Below, one piece after another: positions 26,055-35,570 of a stretch of DNA of 64,000 nt. This stretch comes from Acinetobacter sp. C32I (GTDB taxonomy: Bacteria > Pseudomonadota > Gammaproteobacteria > Pseudomonadales > Moraxellaceae): positions 3,596,001-3,660,000 of the forward strand of contig NZ_CP098480.1 in the NCBI RefSeq assembly GCF_023702715.1, given 5' to 3'. The translations under genes and the position numbers were made by a program. Numbering within the stretch: the stretch's first letter is position 1; the number at the start of each line of letters is the position of its first letter. The notes under the pieces are model-generated. The model saw nothing but the letters and a program-made list of their open reading frames with translations, did not search any database and was not told where the DNA came from.

Positions 26055-26753
26055 ATGAGTTTAAGTGATGATGAACAACTCGACCAGTTAAAGTCGTTTG
26101 CCAAAAAATATGGTTCTGCAATGATTAGCGGAATTCTCATTGCCTTGATTGCCTTTTTCGGATGGGAATACTGGCAAAAGAAAAACCTTGCTGAAGCCCA
26201 GAACCAAACAGCAAAGGTACAGAAGTTGATGGATGAGGCGAAAGCGGCATCAGGTCAACCAAATGCCTTTGCCAGCTTATCTGAAACAGCAGATAAAATT
26301 GTGAAAGATGATGCGGATTCTGCACAAGCGATTCAAACACAATTTATCATGGCGAAACTTGCCTATGACAAGCAAGACTACGCCGCTGCTGAAAAAGCCT
26401 TGAAGAAAGTTGAAACTTCAAAAGTTAAAGATGCAGGTTTGGTGCAAATTGTTAAATTACGTTTGGCTGATGCACAATTAGCGCAAAGCAAATATGATGA
26501 AGCGTTGAAAACCCTAACGAGCGTGACTGATCCAGCGTTCAAGGCGACTGCTGATGAACTTCGCGGTGATATTTTTGTTGCGAAAAAAGACAATGAGTCT
26601 GCGCGTAAAGCGTATCAAAGTGCATGGGATAACCTGCTCGAGCGTAAACAAGAGCGTCAGCTTTTACAAATTAAACTCGAAAGTGTTGGCGTTTTAGTGG
26701 ATGATCCTGAGTTTGAGCGCCCGATCTTAGATACCAAAGTGGATGAGTCTTAA
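26055..26753 (+). CDS. yfgM: YfgM-like tetratricopeptide inner-membrane protein
   Basis: 232 residues with one N-terminal membrane anchor (GSAMISGILIALIAFFGWEYW, about residues 20-41) and a periplasmic helical, TPR-like region rich in Ala/Lys (AKLAYDKQDYAAAEKAL, RLADAQLAQSKYDEAL). YfgM is an ancillary SecYEG/PpiD-associated chaperone. Lies between hisS and bamB as in many gamma-proteobacteria and overlaps bamB by one base. Confidence 0.9.
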   Translation: MSLSDDEQLDQLKSFAKKYGSAMISGILIALIAFFGWEYWQKKNLAEAQNQTAKVQKLMDEAKAASGQPNAFASLSETADKIVKDDADSAQAIQTQFIMAKLAYDKQDYAAAEKALKKVETSKVKDAGLVQIVKLRLADAQLAQSKYDEALKTLTSVTDPAFKATADELRGDIFVAKKDNESARKAYQSAWDNLLERKQERQLLQIKLESVGVLVDDPEFERPILDTKVDES

Positions 26754-27895
26754 TGCAGAATAAACTAAAACTACCTTTGGCAATTGCAATTGCTTCAGCT
26801 TTACTCGTTGGTTGTTCAAGCAATAAAGTAAAAGAAGCAAAACCGAATCCATTGCCAAAGATCACGCAAGAGCAAAATTTAAACCTTGTGTTTTCACAAA
26901 GTGTTTCGTCTACCGATGCTGCTGAAGCGTTACGCTTGCAGTTGGATACAGACAATGGTGTGATTTTTGCGATTGACCCAGATGGTCAGGTTTCTGCATA
27001 CAAAGGTAAACAGCGTCTTTGGAAAAGTAAAATTACCAAACAAGAACTCACTGCTGGTGTAGAAGCAGGTGAGGGAATTGTGGTCAGCGGTAATCGCAAA
27101 GGTCAGTTATTTGCTTTAGACCAAGCGACTGGTGAGCAAAAATGGACTGCGAAATTGTCGGGTGCCATTCTATCTCCATCGCTGATTCAGTCGGGTCGTG
27201 TGATTACCATTGCCAATGATGGTACGGTATTTGCGCATGATGCAGCGACCGGACAACAGGTTTGGGCGTATAAGCTACCGAATGTGCAATTTAGTTTGCG
27301 CGGTCAGCCAGCACCTGTGAGCTTGGATGAGCGTACTGTGCTGATTGGTTCTGCCAATGCCTATATTTATGCGTTAGATATCATCAGCGGTGTGCCACGT
27401 TTCCAACGTCGTGTGGCAATTAGTGAAGGTCGTTCAGATATTCAGCGTTTAGTGGATGTGGTGGGTGATCCGGTTGTTTCAGGTCAATATCTGGTGACAA
27501 CAAGCTTCCAAGGCCAAGTCACGGTAACGGATCTTGCAACACAACGTGTGGTGTGGAGCGAAGATGCCAGCAGCACCAACAGTGCTGAAGTTGCAGATGA
27601 TAAAGTCTTCGTTGCGACCACAGATGGCAAGTTGAATGCATATAACTTGGCAACAGGTGAGTTGGTTTGGCAAAATGAAGAATTGTTGAATCGTAAGCTC
27701 AGTAATCCTGTCATGTTAGGACAAAATCTGGTCGTAGGTGATTTGGATGGTGTACTGCATTTGATTAATCCTGCTTCGGGTAAGTTGATTGGCCGTGCCA
27801 AAACCAGTGGTGAAGTGCGCTCATTACGCGTGATTGACAATCAGCTCTATGTTGCAACACGAAAAGGTGCATTAACCATTTGGCAGAATCGTTAA
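26753..27895 (+). CDS. bamB: Outer-membrane assembly lipoprotein BamB
   Basis: 380 residues. Signal peptide with lipobox LVGC (ALLVGCSSN), then an eight-bladed PQQ-like beta-propeller shown by repeats such as FALDQATGEQKWTAKL, FAHDAATGQQVWAYKL and NAYNLATGELVWQNE. BamB is a scaffold of the BAM complex that inserts beta-barrel proteins. Last but one gene of the run; a terminator follows at 27951. Confidence 0.96.
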   Translation: MQNKLKLPLAIAIASALLVGCSSNKVKEAKPNPLPKITQEQNLNLVFSQSVSSTDAAEALRLQLDTDNGVIFAIDPDGQVSAYKGKQRLWKSKITKQELTAGVEAGEGIVVSGNRKGQLFALDQATGEQKWTAKLSGAILSPSLIQSGRVITIANDGTVFAHDAATGQQVWAYKLPNVQFSLRGQPAPVSLDERTVLIGSANAYIYALDIISGVPRFQRRVAISEGRSDIQRLVDVVGDPVVSGQYLVTTSFQGQVTVTDLATQRVVWSEDASSTNSAEVADDKVFVATTDGKLNAYNLATGELVWQNEELLNRKLSNPVMLGQNLVVGDLDGVLHLINPASGKLIGRAKTSGEVRSLRVIDNQLYVATRKGALTIWQNR

Positions 27896-27950
27896 TTTTG
27901 CGCTAGCTTGTGGTAAAATGCACAATTAGCTATTGCTAATAAAAGAATGA

Positions 27951-27985
27951 TCGGGGATTTTGTTTAAACAAAACCCCGAATTTTT
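27951..27985 (+). terminator. Intrinsic terminator after bamB
   Basis: TCGGGG (27951-27956) pairs with CCCCGA (27974-27979), with further A/T pairing (TTTTGTTT/AAACAAAA) in the interior, followed by five T. Confidence 0.88.
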
Positions 27986-28071
27986 ATTGTGATTACTTGA
28001 TCACCAAAATCTTCCATACTGTTTCTGATACGATGTCATCAACGATGGCTCGTCTGAATTAAGGTTAATTT

Positions 28072-29481
28072 ATGAAACCCGTTATTGCGCTTATTGGTCG
28101 TCCAAACGTCGGAAAATCAACGCTATTTAACCAAATCACCAAAAGTCGTGATGCTTTGGTTGCTGACTTCGCTGGTTTAACTCGTGACCGCAAATATGGC
28201 GATGCGGTTTTTCAGAATAAATCGTTTATTGTTGTTGATACCGGTGGTATTGGTGAGAATGAAGGCGGCATTGATTCATACATGGCAGAGCAGTCAAAAA
28301 CGGCGATCCATGAAGCAGACATCATTGTGTTTGTTGTGGATGCACGTGCTGGCTTATTGGCATCAGACGAACAAATTGCCCGTGAACTGCGTACTCTGGG
28401 TAAAAAAGTTTACTTGGTTGCCAATAAAGTTGATGGTGTTCATGCTGAGGCTGCGCTGGTTGAGTTTTATAAACTGGGTATGGGTGAGCCATTACAAGTT
28501 GCTGCGAGCCACGGGCGTGGTGTTCAGCAAATGCTTGAAGATGTATTGGCTGAAGTTCCTGAAGATGAAAATCCAGAAGAACATAATAAAAACACAGGTC
28601 TGCGTTTAGCGATTATTGGTCGTCCAAACGTGGGTAAATCGACTTTGGTAAACCGTTTATTGGGTGAAGAGCGTGTGGTTGCGTTCGACCAACCAGGTAC
28701 AACACGCGACTCGATTTATATTCCTTATGAGCGTGATGGCCGTCAATATACCTTGATCGATACAGCTGGTGTACGTCGTAAAGGTAAAGTCGATGAGATG
28801 ATTGAGAAATTCTCAATCGTGAAAACACTGCAAGCCATGAAAGATGCCCATGTCGTGGTGGTTGTGGTCGATGCCCGCGAAGGAATTGTTGAACAAGACT
28901 TGCATTTGATTGGTTATGCGCTGGAAGCAGGCCGTGCCATGGTGATTGCGATCAACAAATGGGACAACATGACCGAGTATGATCGTAAGCAATGTAAACT
29001 CGATGTGGAACGTCGTTTTGACTTTATTCCATGGGCGAAGATTCATTTGATTTCGGCATTACATGGGACGGGTGTGGGCGAGCTTTATCCATCGATTCAC
29101 CGTGCTTATGAATCTGCAAACCTAAAAGTTTCTCCTGCGAAACTGACTCAGATTTTAAGTGATGCAACAGATGCACATCAGCCACCAATGATCAGTGGTC
29201 GCCGTATTAAAATGCGTTATGCGCATATGGGCGGACAAAATCCACCAACCATCGTGATCCATGGTAATAAGGTGGATAAGACACCTGCGGACTATCGTCG
29301 TTACTTGGAAAACGTATTCCGTAAAGTCTATAAACTTGAAGGAACACCGGTTCGTATTGACTTTAAGACGTCAGAGAACCCATTTGAAGGGCGTAAATCA
29401 CAAGTTGATGAGCGTGTAGCGGCACGTAAACGCCGTTATGTTCAGAAGTTCAAGAAAGCGGAAAAGAAATTCAAGCGTTAA
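28072..29481 (+). CDS. der: Ribosome biogenesis GTPase Der (EngA)
   Basis: 469 residues with two tandem Era-like GTPase domains. P-loops are [15 protein letters not shown] (residues 7-21) and [15 protein letters not shown] (about 181-195), G3 motifs DTGGIG and [10 protein letters not shown], and G4 motifs NKVDG and NKWDN. A C-terminal KH-like domain with a basic tail follows. Der acts in 50S subunit maturation. It has its own upstream region after the bamB terminator. Confidence 0.98.
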   Translation: MKPVIALIGRPNVGKSTLFNQITKSRDALVADFAGLTRDRKYGDAVFQNKSFIVVDTGGIGENEGGIDSYMAEQSKTAIHEADIIVFVVDARAGLLASDEQIARELRTLGKKVYLVANKVDGVHAEAALVEFYKLGMGEPLQVAASHGRGVQQMLEDVLAEVPEDENPEEHNKNTGLRLAIIGRPNVGKSTLVNRLLGEERVVAFDQPGTTRDSIYIPYERDGRQYTLIDTAGVRRKGKVDEMIEKFSIVKTLQAMKDAHVVVVVVDAREGIVEQDLHLIGYALEAGRAMVIAINKWDNMTEYDRKQCKLDVERRFDFIPWAKIHLISALHGTGVGELYPSIHRAYESANLKVSPAKLTQILSDATDAHQPPMISGRRIKMRYAHMGGQNPPTIVIHGNKVDKTPADYRRYLENVFRKVYKLEGTPVRIDFKTSENPFEGRKSQVDERVAARKRRYVQKFKKAEKKFKR

Positions 29482-29496
29482 GCTGCAATTGATCCC

Positions 29497-29526
29497 AAAA
29501 GCCCAAAGTTTGCTTTGGGCTTTTTT
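29497..29526 (+). terminator. Intrinsic terminator of der
   Basis: AAAAGCCCAAAG (29497-29508) pairs with CTTTGGGCTTTT (29513-29524), followed by further T. It isolates the pigment cluster from the housekeeping run. Confidence 0.93.
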
Positions 29527-29646
29527 GATGTTATTATTTTTGTTAATTAATATAAACAATGCGTGATTTTATTTAGTTTTACTTATCTTAGGATTTTATT
29601 GAAAAATAAATAATATAAGACATTGAAATATAATGAAAATTATTTT

Positions 29647-29674
29647 TTGTTAAATTTCGTCCGAGTGCTATAAT
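29647..29674 (+). promoter_or_regulatory. Promoter of the aryl-polyene cluster
   Basis: A consensus TATAAT (29669-29674) is preceded by TGC, making an extended -10, and by TTGTTA (29647-29652) at 16 bases. The predicted start near 29681 gives a leader of about 50 bases to the first cluster gene. The surrounding 100 bases are very AT-rich. Confidence 0.65.
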
Positions 29675-29733
29675 GCCACCGCAAAATTTCTACAAATTGA
29701 TTATTTTTTAAACTATATTGGATTGTGCATGGC

Positions 29734-30348
29734 ATGTTGAAACTCCATCTAACGCAGCCTCAGTTTATGGATGCACAGCAAAATTATGCTGCGTTGGACA
29801 CGATTCCTGCCATGCAACGTCGTCGTTTATCTGCGTTGGCAAAAATGGCATTAAGCAGCGCTTTGACAAGCCTAAATGGCCAGCGTGTTGATTATATTGT
29901 CTGGGCCTCCCGCTATGGGGACGAACAAAAAACCTTGGATATTCTTCAAGACGTATTACAACAACAGACACCATCACCAACACAATTTTCAACCTCAGTT
30001 CACAATGCGATCGCAGGCTTGTATTCGATTCTATGTCAGGATGCGACGCCTTCGACAAGTTTAAGCTGTGAATGGACGGAAGCATTGATCGAGGCTTATG
30101 CAGTTTTAAAATCAACAGCTACCGTACAACGTGTGTTGGTGGTGGCATATGATCAAGCCTTGCCAAATGTTTATGCTGATGCGGTTGAGTTTCCCACATT
30201 TGCGTTGGCAAGCATCGTCAGTCTAGAACAGCCCAATTTGGAAGTTTTACAGCTTAATGGCTCAGAATCATTAGAAAGTTTGGCTTTTTACCAGTTTTGG
30301 CAGGCTGCAGAAGTTGGCCAATCGGTGTTGAGATGGAAAAAATGTTAA
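29734..30348 (+). CDS. Beta-ketoacyl synthase-like chain-length factor of aryl-polyene synthesis (ApeC-like)
   Basis: 204 residues from the ATG at 29734 (a GTG at 29725 would add three). It has a reduced ketosynthase N-terminal fold without a catalytic Cys-His-His set: YIVWASRYGDEQKT, the block QFSTSVHNAIAGLYSI where a full enzyme carries its active site, and RVLVVAYDQALP. This is the Ketoacyl-synt_2 type found as a chain-length factor partner of ketosynthases in aryl-polyene clusters. It likely pairs with the ketosynthase at 42398. First gene of the cluster, overlapping the next by 16 bases. Confidence 0.78.
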   Translation: MLKLHLTQPQFMDAQQNYAALDTIPAMQRRRLSALAKMALSSALTSLNGQRVDYIVWASRYGDEQKTLDILQDVLQQQTPSPTQFSTSVHNAIAGLYSILCQDATPSTSLSCEWTEALIEAYAVLKSTATVQRVLVVAYDQALPNVYADAVEFPTFALASIVSLEQPNLEVLQLNGSESLESLAFYQFWQAAEVGQSVLRWKKC

Positions 30349-31154
30349 AGCTGAATCAGATTAAACAGAAAGCCAATTATGCTTGGCGTGTTGCAGCAAC
30401 AGGTTTCAGCTTTGCAAGTTTTGGTGCGGGCGGGGTTGGGATTGCAACGGTTATCGCACCTTTGGTTCATTTAAGCAGTCGCGATCCAGTTGTGCGTCAG
30501 CAGCGCGCGCAGCAGGTGATTCATTACAGCTTTAAGGGCTTTACTGAAATGATGGTCAAACTTGGCGTCATGACCTACTCCGTAGAGGGACTGGAAAAAC
30601 TGCAACATAGCCGCCAAGAGTTGGTGATTGCCAATCATCCGACCTTGATTGATGTGGTAGTGATGATTGGATTGATGCAGCAGGCCAATTGTGTGGTAAA
30701 GCAATCGCTTTGGTCTAATCCATTTACACGTGGTCCAGTGCGTAGTGCGGGTTATATTTTAAATGCGGGTTCGCAGCAGTTTATTGAAGACTGTGTGCTT
30801 CGATTAAAACAGCAAGGTGCAGCTTCATTACTGATTTTTCCTGAGGGAACGCGAACCGAAAAAGGCGAATGTCTGAATGAGTTCCAACGCGGCGCTGCAA
30901 ATATTGCGATTCGTGCCAATGTGCCGGTACGTCCAGTTTTGATTAGATGTACGCCATCGACCTTAACTAAAAATGAAAAATGGTATCATGTGCCGGCACA
31001 GCCTTTTCATATCGAGATTAAGGTATTGGATGCAATTGAAGTCCAAGATATCTTGGCAGATTCAGACGTATCACCGAAACAGGTGCGTCAGTTGAATCAA
31101 GGTTTTTATCAAATTTTTAATAATGAGTTATCGAAAAATGAGCAATCTTGCTGA
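30333..31154 (+). CDS. PlsC-type 1-acylglycerol-3-phosphate acyltransferase-like protein of the pigment cluster
   Basis: 273 residues (ATG 30333; ATG 30342 also possible). PlsC/LPLAT motifs: NHPTLIDV (H-x4-D), the block ending GPVRSAGYIL, FPEGTRTEKGE, and NVPVRPVLIR. A hydrophobic N-terminal stretch suggests membrane association. In aryl-polyene clusters such acyltransferases are thought to attach or remodel the lipid part that anchors the pigment in the outer membrane; that role is inferred. Overlaps both neighbours. Confidence 0.8.
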   Translation: MEKMLKLNQIKQKANYAWRVAATGFSFASFGAGGVGIATVIAPLVHLSSRDPVVRQQRAQQVIHYSFKGFTEMMVKLGVMTYSVEGLEKLQHSRQELVIANHPTLIDVVVMIGLMQQANCVVKQSLWSNPFTRGPVRSAGYILNAGSQQFIEDCVLRLKQQGAASLLIFPEGTRTEKGECLNEFQRGAANIAIRANVPVRPVLIRCTPSTLTKNEKWYHVPAQPFHIEIKVLDAIEVQDILADSDVSPKQVRQLNQGFYQIFNNELSKNEQSC

Positions 31155-31398
31155 TGAATTAAAGCAAATGATTATTGATGTTCTCGCACTTGAGGATATT
31201 GGCATCAGTGATATTGAAACTGAGGCACCACTTTTTGGTGAGGGTTTGGGCTTAGACTCAATTGATGCGCTCGAGTTGGGCTTGGCATTGAAAAAACGCT
31301 ATAACATTCATTTGAATGCAGAATCAGATGAAACCAAACAACATTTTAAATCAGTTCAAAGCTTAGTGGCTTTGGTTGAAGCGCAGCAAGCAGGTTAA
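31138..31398 (+). CDS. Acyl carrier protein 1 of the aryl-polyene cluster
   Basis: 86 residues from the ATG at 31138 (ATG 31123 would overlap the previous gene more). The phosphopantetheine site is GLGLDSIDALELG, with Ser as acceptor. It carries intermediates of the polyene synthase. Placed 11 bases before a second carrier protein; the two tandem ACPs correspond to the ApeE/ApeF pair. Confidence 0.88.
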   Translation: MSNLADELKQMIIDVLALEDIGISDIETEAPLFGEGLGLDSIDALELGLALKKRYNIHLNAESDETKQHFKSVQSLVALVEAQQAG

Positions 31399-31409
31399 GG
31401 AGTAGATCG

Positions 31410-31658
31410 ATGTTAACTCAAGAACAGGTGCTGGCAAAGTTAAGAGAGTGGATGCAGGATTTATTCGAAATTGAACCTGATGATATCCAACTTGATTCCA
31501 ATTTATATGAAGATCTCGATGTAGACAGTATTGATGCTGTCGATCTGGTGGTTAAAATTAAAGAACTGACCGGCAAGCAAGTCAAGCCAGAAGACTTTAA
31601 AGCGGTCAGAACCGTACAGGATGTTGTTGCGGTTATTCAGAACATGACCGCTGAATGA
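31410..31658 (+). CDS. Acyl carrier protein 2 of the aryl-polyene cluster
   Basis: 82 residues with the carrier site DLDVDSIDAVDLV. More acidic than the first ACP in its surface helix. AAGGAG-type site (AAGGAGTAGATCG) precedes the ATG. Overlaps the next gene by four bases. Division of labour between the two ACPs (starter against chain) is plausible but not shown by the sequence. Confidence 0.9.
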   Translation: MLTQEQVLAKLREWMQDLFEIEPDDIQLDSNLYEDLDVDSIDAVDLVVKIKELTGKQVKPEDFKAVRTVQDVVAVIQNMTAE

Positions 31659-32206
31659 GACATCTCCTTAGAGGGGTATTGATCACATTTTTTGTGTTGT
31701 ACCCCTTTATTGTTGGATGGAGCCTGTCGCATGGACAGTTCATCTGGGTCAGCGTTTTACTGATCGTTTTGGGTGTGAGTCGCTTGCTCAGTGCCAAAAA
31801 AGATTTGCTGTTACCGCTGACAGGCTTAGCCATAATTTGCGGAGGACTGAGCCTGATTTTAAAAGATCATGCTTGGCTCAAGCTTTATCCTGTGGGCATG
31901 AGTCTTGGTGCGTTGATCATTTTTGCACTGACACTGTATCGACCACCGTCCATGATTGAGCGTTTTGCGCGTCTGGTTGAGCCTGATCTGCCAGCCTCTG
32001 GCGTAGTATGGACACGGAAAGTCACCGTGGTTTGGTGCTTCTTCCTTGCAATAAATGCCATGATTGCACTGATAACAGTATTTGCACCCATGACGTATTG
32101 GATCATTTATAATGGCTTTGTGTCTTACCTATTGATGGGAATCTTATTCCTCGGTGAGTACATCTTGCGAAAAAGACATCAACGTTTAAATCAAACGACC
32201 CCTTAA
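31655..32206 (+). CDS. COG4648-type membrane protein of the pigment cluster (ApeG-like)
   Basis: 183 residues with about six hydrophobic segments. Typical block: PPSMIERFARLVEPDLP followed by WTRKVTVVWCFFLAINAMI and TYWIIYNGFVSYLLMGILF, ending in a basic tail RKRHQRLNQ. This uncharacterised inner-membrane family is a regular member of aryl-polyene and xanthomonadin clusters, between the ACPs and the ligase. Function unknown. Confidence 0.82.
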   Translation: MRHLLRGVLITFFVLYPFIVGWSLSHGQFIWVSVLLIVLGVSRLLSAKKDLLLPLTGLAIICGGLSLILKDHAWLKLYPVGMSLGALIIFALTLYRPPSMIERFARLVEPDLPASGVVWTRKVTVVWCFFLAINAMIALITVFAPMTYWIIYNGFVSYLLMGILFLGEYILRKRHQRLNQTTP

Positions 32207-32212
32207 AATATT

Positions 32213-33886
32213 ATGCCTATTTCTTTTTATAATGATGCTGATTCAGCGAATGCGTTGTGTATTAGCTCTGAATTAAAAACAATTTCTTATGCCGATTTTT
32301 GGCAAGACGTCGCTGAACAAACCGCTGCAATCAGGGGATTGAGCCAAGAGACTTGGGCATTGTGGGAACAAGATAGTTACCAGTTTTTGCTATTATTTTT
32401 TGCAGGCTTATTGGCCAATAAAAAAATCATTTTACCTCCCAATCGTGTTCGAGATTTAGAACAACAATTGGCCCAGCAACAGATTTACTTTCTGAGCAGT
32501 CAGCCTGTTGCTGCGACTGTGAATGTAGACGAAAGCTTTTCGCAACTGATTCGTATACAAGATGATGATTTTTTAAATCAGGCTGAGATCATATTCTTTA
32601 CCTCGGGTTCAACAGGCGAACCGAAAAAGATTGAACGTACTTTGAAGCAACTGCTCAATGAAGTGGTTGGCTTAGCCAGTAGTTTTCAGTTCAAGCAGAA
32701 AAGCGTGGCCATTGCGACAGTCAGTCACCAGCATATTTATGGCTTACTGTTCAAACTGCTTTTACCACTCGCAACAGGACGTCATTTTTTTAATCCGCAA
32801 TTGGCGTTTCCAGAGGATGTCATCCAAGCTCAACAGCGTTTAGCCCAACAAGGGTGGAGCAACTACTTGATTTCCAGTCCAGCTTTATTGAAACGCTGGA
32901 CGCAGGATCTGGTCTTGCAGCAGTGTGAACTGGTGTTCAGTTCGGGTGGCAAATTAGATGCAGGTGTCCGACCACATTTGAATGTTCCGATTGTTGAAGT
33001 ACTCGGGAGCTCAGAAACCGGAGGCATTGCACATCGTCAATATGATGATGCGGCATGGACAGCTTTTAATAATGTTGAGATTCAGATTGCTGCAAATACC
33101 CAACTCATGGTGCGAAGTAACCATGCAGGTGAGTCCGGCTGGATTATCACGGGCGATGCTGCGGAGTGGATCAATATCGACCATAAGCAATTCAAACTTT
33201 TAGGTCGCTTGGACCGTATTATCAAGTTGGAAGAAAAGCGCTTGAGTCTGGATGCGATTGAGCACAGTTTGAATACCTTGCTGGAAGTAGAGCAAAGCCA
33301 CACACTCTTACTTGAACATCAGCATCGGCAAATTCTGGCAGCGATAGTGGTGCTCAGTGCCGAGGCTCAACAGCAATTAATGACGATAGGTAAAGCCGCT
33401 TTTGTCAAACAGTTGAAGCAGCAGCTACAGTATCAGCTGGAAAGCATTGCCATTCCGCGACAGTGGCGTTTTTTGAGCCAGATCCCACAAAATACCCAGT
33501 CAAAACGCGATAAAAATTATTTAAAAGCATTATTTAGCCCGATGTTACAGCCAGTCGTGTTATCGCAATGGCAACAACAGGATGAACAATATTTCAGCCT
33601 TGAGTTTCCTGCTGAACTGGAATGTTTTAAGGGGCATTTCCCAACCCAACCGATTTATCCGGGTGTGGGGCAGATTGGCTTTATTCAGCAGTTTGCCAAG
33701 AATAGTTGGTCTGATTTACAGTGGTGTCAGGGGTTTGAGCAATTGAAGTTTCAAAACCTGATTCGTCCTTATGCGGTGGTGCAATTAAAATTAAGCCGTA
33801 AATTACATAAAATCAGCTTTGAAATCACCTCAGCGCAACAGATCTTGGCTTCAGGGCGTTTATTGTTTGCGCTTGAACAGGTCTAG
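32213..33886 (+). CDS. Fused AMP-dependent acyl/aryl ligase and hotdog dehydratase (ApeH-ApeI fusion)
   Basis: 557 residues. Residues 1 to about 440 form an acyl-activating (adenylate-forming) enzyme: FFTSGSTGEPKKIERT (P-loop), VLGSSETGGIAHRQ, ITGDAAEWI, LGRLDRIIKLEEKRLSLDAIE, and a terminal QSKRDKNYL catalytic-lysine region. The last ~110 residues are a FabA/FabZ-like hotdog domain with LECFKGHFPTQPIYPGVGQI, where His and the GV turn fit a 3-hydroxyacyl-ACP dehydratase. These two functions are the separate ApeH and ApeI in the described E. coli-type cluster. It would activate the aromatic starter onto an ACP and dehydrate during chain growth. Confidence 0.85.
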   Translation: MPISFYNDADSANALCISSELKTISYADFWQDVAEQTAAIRGLSQETWALWEQDSYQFLLLFFAGLLANKKIILPPNRVRDLEQQLAQQQIYFLSSQPVAATVNVDESFSQLIRIQDDDFLNQAEIIFFTSGSTGEPKKIERTLKQLLNEVVGLASSFQFKQKSVAIATVSHQHIYGLLFKLLLPLATGRHFFNPQLAFPEDVIQAQQRLAQQGWSNYLISSPALLKRWTQDLVLQQCELVFSSGGKLDAGVRPHLNVPIVEVLGSSETGGIAHRQYDDAAWTAFNNVEIQIAANTQLMVRSNHAGESGWIITGDAAEWINIDHKQFKLLGRLDRIIKLEEKRLSLDAIEHSLNTLLEVEQSHTLLLEHQHRQILAAIVVLSAEAQQQLMTIGKAAFVKQLKQQLQYQLESIAIPRQWRFLSQIPQNTQSKRDKNYLKALFSPMLQPVVLSQWQQQDEQYFSLEFPAELECFKGHFPTQPIYPGVGQIGFIQQFAKNSWSDLQWCQGFEQLKFQNLIRPYAVVQLKLSRKLHKISFEITSAQQILASGRLLFALEQV

Positions 33887-33896
33887 GAGTCCGCTG

Positions 33897-34637
33897 ATGT
33901 TGAACTTTGGCATTGTTATTCCTGTGTATAACCATCCGCACTATCTTGCTGATCTTGTTGAGTATCTGGAACAATTTCAATGTCCGATTATTCTCGTCAA
34001 TGATGGTAGTGATGCCGAATGTACGGCAATTCTGCATCAACTGGCACAACAGCATCCATTGGTTGATTTAGTGGAACATCAGACCAACCAAGGCAAGGGG
34101 CAAGCGGTCATGACGGGGTTGCGACATGCTGCTCAGTGCGGAATGACGCATGCGCTGCAATTAGATGCGGATGGTCAGCATTGCTGGGAGGATGTGCCGA
34201 AATTTATCGAGCAGTCGCAGCAACACCCCCAAGCGATGGTGATTGGACAGCCAATCTTTGATGACTCGGTACCGAAGAAACGCCTGTATGGACGTTATGT
34301 CACGCATTTTTGGGTGTGGTTAAACAGCTTATCTTTCGAGATTAAAGACAGTATGTGTGGGTTCCGAATCTACCCCTTGGCGAAAACTATAGCCATACTC
34401 GATGCGGCTCCATTTCAACCAAGAATGGGCTTTGATAGTGAAATCTTGGTCCGCTTAAAATGGGAGAATACCCCCTTTGTCAATGTGCCTACACGAGTCA
34501 TTTATCCTGAACATGGGGTGTCACATTTTAATGTGTGGCGGGATAATCTGGGCTTAAGTCAGGCACACGCCCGATTATTCGCAGGGATGCTGCTGCGTTT
34601 TCCTAAGCTGATTTGGCATAAGTTGAAGGCGGACTGA
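33897..34637 (+). CDS. GT2-family glycosyltransferase of the pigment cluster
   Basis: 246 residues from the ATG at 33897, with AGGAG at 33885-33889; a longer in-frame start at 33819 lies inside the previous gene and is rejected. GIVIPVYNHPHYLADLV, ILVNDGSDAECTAIL, NQGKGQAVMTGL and the DxD-like LDADGQHCWED place it near dolichyl-phosphate-mannose/polyprenyl-phosphate glycosyltransferases. It would glycosylate the lipid anchor or the pigment. Overlaps the next gene by one base. Confidence 0.85.
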   Translation: MLNFGIVIPVYNHPHYLADLVEYLEQFQCPIILVNDGSDAECTAILHQLAQQHPLVDLVEHQTNQGKGQAVMTGLRHAAQCGMTHALQLDADGQHCWEDVPKFIEQSQQHPQAMVIGQPIFDDSVPKKRLYGRYVTHFWVWLNSLSFEIKDSMCGFRIYPLAKTIAILDAAPFQPRMGFDSEILVRLKWENTPFVNVPTRVIYPEHGVSHFNVWRDNLGLSQAHARLFAGMLLRFPKLIWHKLKAD

Positions 34638-35569
34638 TGACGACACCGCAAACTTCACAGGATACATGGCACCAGATTAAGGAACGCGGCGGACTGTTGC
34701 CGCTGATGCTGATGCTTGGTTTTTATCGCTGTGGCGGACGTTGGCTATGCCGTGTGGTACTGTATTTCATTATTATGTGGTATTGGCTGTTTGCGGTAAC
34801 AGCTCGACAGGCTTCTTTACAATATTTACAACGTTTGCATCAATTTGCAGGATCTCAGTCGCCGTTTACAACAATGCCGAACTGGACCAATAGCTATACG
34901 CATTTCATGCAGTTTGGTGAGTGTATTCTGGATAAAATTGAGGGCTGGTTAGGGCATATTCCCGAGCAAAAACTGCAATTGTTTGGGCATGAGCACTTCC
35001 AGCAACACTATCAAAAAGGTGCGATTATTGTGGTGTCGCATTTTGGCAATATTGAGCTACTGCGGGCGCTAAAATCAGAGCATCCACAAAAAATTAATGT
35101 ACTGGTGTATCAAAAACATGCCTCACAATTTAATCAGTTTTTAAAAAAAATTAATGATAAGGCTGATGTCAATTTGATTGCAGTAGATGAACTTGGTATT
35201 GAAACTGCGATGCTGTTACAGGAAAAGATGGAGCAGGGGGAGTGGGTGATCGTGGCGGCGGATCGGATTCCTGTGCAGTCAGATCGAGTGCAAAGCATCC
35301 AGTTTTTGGGACATGAGGCTGCATTACCACAAGGGGCATGGATTTTGGCCAATTTACTGAAAGTTCCTGTACTGGCAGTATTTTGTTATCGCGCCGAGCA
35401 GAAGTTTCAGGTACATATTCATGCGATTGCCGAGCAAGTTGATTTACCGCGCAAAACCCGATTAAGTAGCATGCAACAGATCACCCAATCCTATGTCGCC
35501 GTATTAGAACAGCATTGCTTACGGGCACCGTATCAATGGTTTAATTTTTATCAGTTTTGGACAAAATAA
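34637..35569 (+). CDS. LpxL/HtrB-like lysophospholipid acyltransferase of the pigment cluster
   Basis: 310 residues: an N-terminal membrane segment (VVLYFIIMWYWLFAV), then the LPLAT core with VSHFGNIELLRAL (H-x4-E), VIVAADRIPVQ and GAWILANLLKVPVLAVF. Lipid A late acyltransferases share this form. In aryl-polyene clusters this gene probably acylates the glycolipid carrier. Starts at an ATG overlapping the glycosyltransferase stop and ends one base before the ammonia-lyase start. Confidence 0.82.
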   Translation: MTTPQTSQDTWHQIKERGGLLPLMLMLGFYRCGGRWLCRVVLYFIIMWYWLFAVTARQASLQYLQRLHQFAGSQSPFTTMPNWTNSYTHFMQFGECILDKIEGWLGHIPEQKLQLFGHEHFQQHYQKGAIIVVSHFGNIELLRALKSEHPQKINVLVYQKHASQFNQFLKKINDKADVNLIAVDELGIETAMLLQEKMEQGEWVIVAADRIPVQSDRVQSIQFLGHEAALPQGAWILANLLKVPVLAVFCYRAEQKFQVHIHAIAEQVDLPRKTRLSSMQQITQSYVAVLEQHCLRAPYQWFNFYQFWTK

Positions 35570-35570
35570 C

